A DNA stretch of 64,000 nt from Pseudomonadota bacterium (lineage in GTDB: Bacteria > Pseudomonadota > Gammaproteobacteria > Burkholderiales > Burkholderiaceae_B): NCBI GenBank assembly GCA_023423975.1, contig JAFAEO010000073.1:481535-545534 (forward strand), read 5' to 3'. The notes under the pieces are model-generated. The model worked only from the letters and a program-made list of their open reading frames with translations, was not told where the DNA came from and did not search any database. The position numbers and the translations under genes are program-made. Shown here one piece after another: positions 60,246-64,000 of this stretch (position 1 is its first letter; every line of letters starts with the position of its first letter).

Positions 60246-61934
60246 ATGCAAAACAATAGCCAGAGTCGTCCCGGTGGAGAAATTATCGTAGATCAACTCG
60301 TCCGTCAGGGCGTTGATCATGTCTTTTGTGTTCCAGGTGAAAGTTACCTGGCCGTTTTGGATGCGTTGCACGACGCCAGCATCAATGTCACGGTGTGCCG
60401 CCAGGAGGGGGGCGCAGCCATGATGGCAGAAGCCCACGGCAAACTCACGGGCCGGCCCGGCATCTGCATGGTGACCCGCGGCCCGGGCATCTCCAACGCG
60501 CTGGCCGGTATTCACATCGCCAAACAGGATTCCACGCCGCTTATTGTCTTTGTCGGACAAATTGAAACCGGCATGCGCGAGCGCGAAGCCTTTCAGGAAG
60601 TGGATTACCGCGCCGTTTTTGGAACACAGACCAAATGGACTACGGAAATCGATGATGCAGCGCGCATTCCCGAACTCATTGCCCGCGCCTTTCACGTGGC
60701 CATGTCCGGTCGCCCCGGGCCCGTGGTCATCGCCCTGCCCGAAGATATGCTGGTACAGCTAGCCACCGTAGCGGACGCGCCACGCGTAGAGCCGGTGGAG
60801 TCAGCGCCCGCTTCTGAACAAATCACACAAATGGCCGCCCTGCTGGCAGGTGCGAAAAAGCCGCTGGCCATTCTTGGCGGCTCGCGCTGGACGCAAGAGG
60901 CCGTCAATAATTTCGTGCGCTTTGCCGAAAAACAGCAACTTCCTGTAGCGGTCCAGTTCCGCCGTCAGCATCTGTTCCCCTCGTCTCATCCCAATTTCGT
61001 TGGTGATATTGGCCTGGGCATCAATCCGAAACTGCTCAAAATGGCGCAAGAAGCCGACGTGATTTTGCTGGTAGGCGGGCGCATGTCGGAAATCGCTTCG
61101 CAAAGTTACACTCTGCTGGACATCCCTGTACCCAAGCAGATGCTGATTCATGTTCACCCGGACAGCCAGGAACTGAACCGTGTTTATCAGGCTACACTGG
61201 CCATCAATGCCACGCCCGCCCAGTTTGTCCACTCTGCTGACGGGCTCGCTGCCTGCGACCAGGACGCACGCAAGGACTATGTTGATACTGCGCATGCTGC
61301 CTATATGGCATGGAGCGATCCGCAGTCTGTGAGTACGCCCGGTGCCCTGCAAATGGGTCAAGTCATGGCGTATCTTGAAAAAAACCTCGAACCGGATGCA
61401 ATTCTGACCAATGGCGCCGGCAACTATGCCACCTGGCTGCACCGCTTTCACCGTTTCAATCACTTCAACACCCAATTGGCCCCTACCTCCGGGTCGATGG
61501 GCTACGGGGCGCCGGCTGCCGTGGGCGCCAAGCGTGTCATGCCACAGCGGCAGGTGGTCTGCTTTGCCGGTGACGGCTGCTTCCTGATGCACGGTCAGGA
61601 GTTTGCCACCGCCGTACAGTACGGATTGAATATTATTGTGCTTGTGTTCGATAATGGCATGTACGGTACGATACGCATGCACCAGGAAAAGCATTATCCT
61701 GGCCGCGTCAGCGCCACCGATCTGCAGAATCCGGATTTTGCTGCTTACGCCGTGGCATTTGGCGGTCATGGAGAGCGAGTAGAGAATAACGAAGCGTTCG
61801 GGCCTGCATTCGAGCGGGCAGTGGCTAGCGGCAAACCTGCGATTTTGCACTGCCTGATCGATCCGCAAGCCATTACTCCCACCGCGACGCTGGATCAACT
61901 GCGCGCTGCTGCAGAACAATCACAAGCGAAGTAA
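60246..61934 (+). CDS. Thiamine-diphosphate-dependent enzyme, acetolactate synthase-like
   Basis: A 562-residue enzyme with the three-domain plan of acetolactate synthase relatives. The catalytic glutamate is Glu54 (CRQEGGAAMMAEA), the central domain shows KPLAILGGSRW, and the cofactor motif GDG...NN-like run is GDGCFLMHGQEFATAVQYGL followed by VFDNGMYGTIR. No regulatory subunit gene follows, so a biosynthetic acetolactate synthase is unlikely; a decarboxylase or carboligase for a 2-keto acid is more plausible. Divergent from the Bug receptor gene. A strong terminator follows. Confidence 0.92.
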   Translation: MQNNSQSRPGGEIIVDQLVRQGVDHVFCVPGESYLAVLDALHDASINVTVCRQEGGAAMMAEAHGKLTGRPGICMVTRGPGISNALAGIHIAKQDSTPLIVFVGQIETGMREREAFQEVDYRAVFGTQTKWTTEIDDAARIPELIARAFHVAMSGRPGPVVIALPEDMLVQLATVADAPRVEPVESAPASEQITQMAALLAGAKKPLAILGGSRWTQEAVNNFVRFAEKQQLPVAVQFRRQHLFPSSHPNFVGDIGLGINPKLLKMAQEADVILLVGGRMSEIASQSYTLLDIPVPKQMLIHVHPDSQELNRVYQATLAINATPAQFVHSADGLAACDQDARKDYVDTAHAAYMAWSDPQSVSTPGALQMGQVMAYLEKNLEPDAILTNGAGNYATWLHRFHRFNHFNTQLAPTSGSMGYGAPAAVGAKRVMPQRQVVCFAGDGCFLMHGQEFATAVQYGLNIIVLVFDNGMYGTIRMHQEKHYPGRVSATDLQNPDFAAYAVAFGGHGERVENNEAFGPAFERAVASGKPAILHCLIDPQAITPTATLDQLRAAAEQSQAK

Positions 61935-62062
61935 TCAGCAAAGGCATTGACGGTTTGGAGCCAGCGTTCAAACCGTCAGCATGCACCCGCCAGATAGACA
62001 CGCGCGCAGTCATTGAACACTGTATGCACCGGACTGATCGACGCGATCAATTCAAAGACAAA

Positions 62063-62096
62063 ACAAAAGACGCCACAAGGGCGTCTTTTGTTTTTA
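62063..62096. terminator. Bidirectional terminator between TPP enzyme and atpC
   Basis: CAAAAGACGCC, five bases, GGCGTCTTTTG: eleven perfect pairs, followed by TTTTT on the forward strand and by T-rich sequence on the reverse. It ends both the thiamine-diphosphate gene and the atp operon. Confidence 0.92.
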
Positions 62097-62124
62097 TTAA
62101 CAGTACCGCAACAACAATGAAGAA

Positions 62125-62553
62125 TCAGTGACGATTTTTCATGTTGGCCAGTCGGCGGGCAGCAGCAACCTGCGCTGCCAGCATGGCCAGTTCGGCTTCG
62201 ACAGCGGCAATATCCTGCTTGTCGTGTGCGTTCTCGAGTGCTTCCAGTGCCTGCTGGCGAGCCTTCTCGGCCTTGGCTTCGTCCAGATCTGCCGCACGGA
62301 TTGCCGTATCGGACAGAACTGTAACGCCAAATGGCTGCACTTCAAGAATACCACCGGCTACGAACACCAGCTCTTCTGTTCCGTCTTCACGTACGATTTT
62401 CAACGTACCTGGACGGACTTTGGAGATCAGCGGCGTGTGGCCGGGCAAAACACCCAGCTCACCGCTTTCACCCGGCAAAGACACAAACTTGGCTTCGCCC
62501 GAGAAGATGGATGCTTCAGCACTGACAACATCTACTTTGAGTAAAGTAGCCAT
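62125..62553 (-). CDS. atpC: ATP synthase F1 epsilon subunit
   Basis: The 142-residue epsilon subunit of the F1 rotor stalk, which couples rotation and inhibits back-hydrolysis. The N-terminal beta-sandwich contains VDVVSAEASIFSGEAKFVSL and GELGVLPGHTPLISKVRPG, and a C-terminal two-helix part (about 88-142) follows. It is the last gene of the atp operon, nine bases after atpD. Confidence 0.97.
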   Translation of the reverse strand: MATLLKVDVVSAEASIFSGEAKFVSLPGESGELGVLPGHTPLISKVRPGTLKIVREDGTEELVFVAGGILEVQPFGVTVLSDTAIRAADLDEAKAEKARQQALEALENAHDKQDIAAVEAELAMLAAQVAAARRLANMKNRH

Positions 62554-62562
62554 AGCTATTCC

Positions 62563-63963
62563 TTATTTTAAGCTTTTCGCTTTTTCAAAGGCTTCATCGA
62601 TGGTACCGACCATGTAGAAAGCCTGTTCAGGCAACGCATCGCATTCACCGTCAACAATCATCTTGAAGCCGCGAATGGTTTCTGCCAGTGGTACGTATTT
62701 ACCTGGAGAACCTGTAAAGACCTCGGCAACGTGGAACGGCTGAGACAGGAAGCGCTGGATTTTACGTGCACGGGCAACAGCCTGTTTGTCCTCAGGAGAC
62801 AGCTCGTCCATACCCAGAATCGCGATAATGTCACGCAATTCTTTGTAGCGTTGCAGCGTCTGCTGAACACCGCGGGCCACTGCGTAGTGCTCTTCACCAA
62901 CCACTTGTGGATCCAGCTGACGGCTGGTGGAATCCAGTGGGTCAACCGCTGGGTAAATACCCAGAGAAGCGATGTCACGCGACAGTACGACCGTAGAGTC
63001 CAAATGCTGGAAGGTGGTGGCAGGAGACGGGTCGGTCAAGTCATCGGCAGGAACGTAAACGGCCTGGATCGATGTAATGGAACCTGTTTTGGTAGAGGTA
63101 ATACGCTCTTGCAGTACACCCATTTCCTCAGCCAGTGTTGGCTGATAGCCCACAGCAGAAGGCATACGACCCAGCAGCGCAGATACTTCCGTTCCGGCCA
63201 GGGTGTAACGATAGATGTTATCAACGAAGAACAGAATGTCACGGCCTTCGTCACGGAATTTCTCGGCCATTGTCAGACCGGTCAAAGCCACGCGCAGACG
63301 GTTGCCCGGAGGTTCGTTCATCTGACCGAACACCATGGCTACTTTATCCAGAACGTTAGACTCTTCCATTTCGTGATAGAAGTCATTGCCTTCACGAGTA
63401 CGCTCACCCACACCGGCAAACACGGACAAACCGGAGTGCTGTTTGGCGATGTTATTGATGAGTTCCATCATGTTAACGGTTTTGCCCACACCGGCACCAC
63501 CGAACAGACCCACTTTACCGCCTTTGGCAAACGGGCAGACCAGGTCAATCACCTTGATGCCGGTTTCCAGCAGCTCGACCGAAGGAGACAGTTCGTCAAA
63601 CTTCGGGGCAGACTGGTGAATGGCACGTCTTTCCTCGGTAGCAATAGGACCAGCTTCGTCGATAGGACGACCCAGTACATCCATGATGCGGCCCAGAGTG
63701 GCTTCACCGACAGGAACGGAAATAGCAGCGTTGGTACGGCCAACGGCCATGCCGCGACGCAGGCCGTCACTGGAGCCCATTGCAATCGTACGCACAACAC
63801 CGTCGCCCAGCTGCTGCTGAACTTCCAGTGTCAAACCTTTCTCGGCGAATTTTGATTCATTGTCCGCCAGGACAAGGGCTTCATAAACTTTTGGCATGTT
63901 GTCGCGTGGGAACTGAATATCCACGACGGCGCCGATGCACTGAACGATGGTACCGTTACTCAT
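62563..63963 (-). CDS. atpD: ATP synthase F1 beta subunit
   Basis: The 466-residue catalytic subunit. Walker A is GGAGVGKTVNMMELI (about 150-164), the catalytic glutamate lies in GERTREGNDFYHEM, and Walker B in ILFFVDNIYRYT. AAGGAATCGAC precedes the ATG at 63963. The rest of the atp operon (atpG, atpA and so on) would lie right of the window. A tyrosine stands where many beta subunits have phenylalanine in VDNIFRFT, giving NIYRYT; this is a mild difference. Confidence 0.98.
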   Translation of the reverse strand: MSNGTIVQCIGAVVDIQFPRDNMPKVYEALVLADNESKFAEKGLTLEVQQQLGDGVVRTIAMGSSDGLRRGMAVGRTNAAISVPVGEATLGRIMDVLGRPIDEAGPIATEERRAIHQSAPKFDELSPSVELLETGIKVIDLVCPFAKGGKVGLFGGAGVGKTVNMMELINNIAKQHSGLSVFAGVGERTREGNDFYHEMEESNVLDKVAMVFGQMNEPPGNRLRVALTGLTMAEKFRDEGRDILFFVDNIYRYTLAGTEVSALLGRMPSAVGYQPTLAEEMGVLQERITSTKTGSITSIQAVYVPADDLTDPSPATTFQHLDSTVVLSRDIASLGIYPAVDPLDSTSRQLDPQVVGEEHYAVARGVQQTLQRYKELRDIIAILGMDELSPEDKQAVARARKIQRFLSQPFHVAEVFTGSPGKYVPLAETIRGFKMIVDGECDALPEQAFYMVGTIDEAFEKAKSLK

Positions 63964-64000
63964 GTCGATTCCTTACTTAATAACGATTGAAAGATGCCGG

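Noticed and set aside
60801..61919. Reverse open frame of 372 codons
   Set aside because: Antisense to the thiamine-diphosphate enzyme, whose cofactor motifs are intact.
62731..63855. Forward open frame of 374 codons
   Set aside because: Antisense to atpD.

Overview
The window reads as a chromosomal segment of a betaproteobacterium of the Burkholderiales, most likely family Alcaligenaceae and perhaps the genus Advenella. That placement rests on three Bug/TctC-type periplasmic receptors, large numbers of uptake and oxidation genes for small organic acids and amino acids, and the core block atpD-atpC / hemE / priA near the right end. It is an inference from gene content, since no rRNA gene is present.

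Layout from left to right. (1) 1-6775: a reverse-strand cluster with a DUF1537 sugar-acid kinase (cut by the window edge), a RuBisCO-like protein, a VOC protein and a TRAP transporter, faced by a divergent LacI regulator. It resembles apionate-type sugar-acid catabolism but contains an unexplained VOC enzyme. (2) 6851-12077: a CMD-family protein, then a tartrate operon (two-subunit L-tartrate dehydratase/class I fumarase, D-tartrate dehydratase TarD, a Bug receptor) and a divergent GntR/HutC regulator with a twin palindromic operator. (3) 12158-20187: dienelactone hydrolase, periplasmic asparaginase, a P-loop ATPase, OmpW (with an FNR box), a small secreted protein, a ProP-like transporter and a general porin. 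(4) 20635-29009: a seven-gene operon of peptide-type ABC transporter, N-carbamoyl amino acid hydrolase and amidase. (5) 29384-30002: a rearrangement scar in which remnants of a LysR gene and a MauE-like gene abut.

(6) 30342-38255: a polyamine-type ABC transporter in one operon with two flavin amine oxidases and RidA, plus a divergent LysR gene. (7) 38798-43042: a LysR gene facing a sugar-acid dehydratase (enolase superfamily), a Bug receptor and a DapA-like lyase. (8) 43246-48487: an ABC exporter, an antitoxin without visible toxin, a LysR/NmrA divergent pair, possible insertion-sequence end repeats and tRNA-Arg(CCG). (9) 48754-58399: a membrane-anchored dihaem cytochrome c, a CoA-transferase, Rep helicase, PriA, HemE, an atypical receiver/Fis regulator and a small protein behind a strong promoter with a perfect palindrome in its spacer. 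(10) 59128-63963: a Bug receptor divergent from a thiamine-diphosphate enzyme, then atpC and atpD.

The theme is modular scavenging: each cluster joins an importer or receptor, one to three catabolic enzymes and a divergent regulator with a palindromic or repeated operator in the shared intergenic space. The least explained elements are the VOC protein in the RuBisCO-like cluster, the small-protein/receiver-Fis pair at 57-58.4 kb, the apparently gene-less sigma-54 promoter at 20.5 kb and the scar at 29.6 kb. Functions were assigned by reading motifs; no database search was possible.
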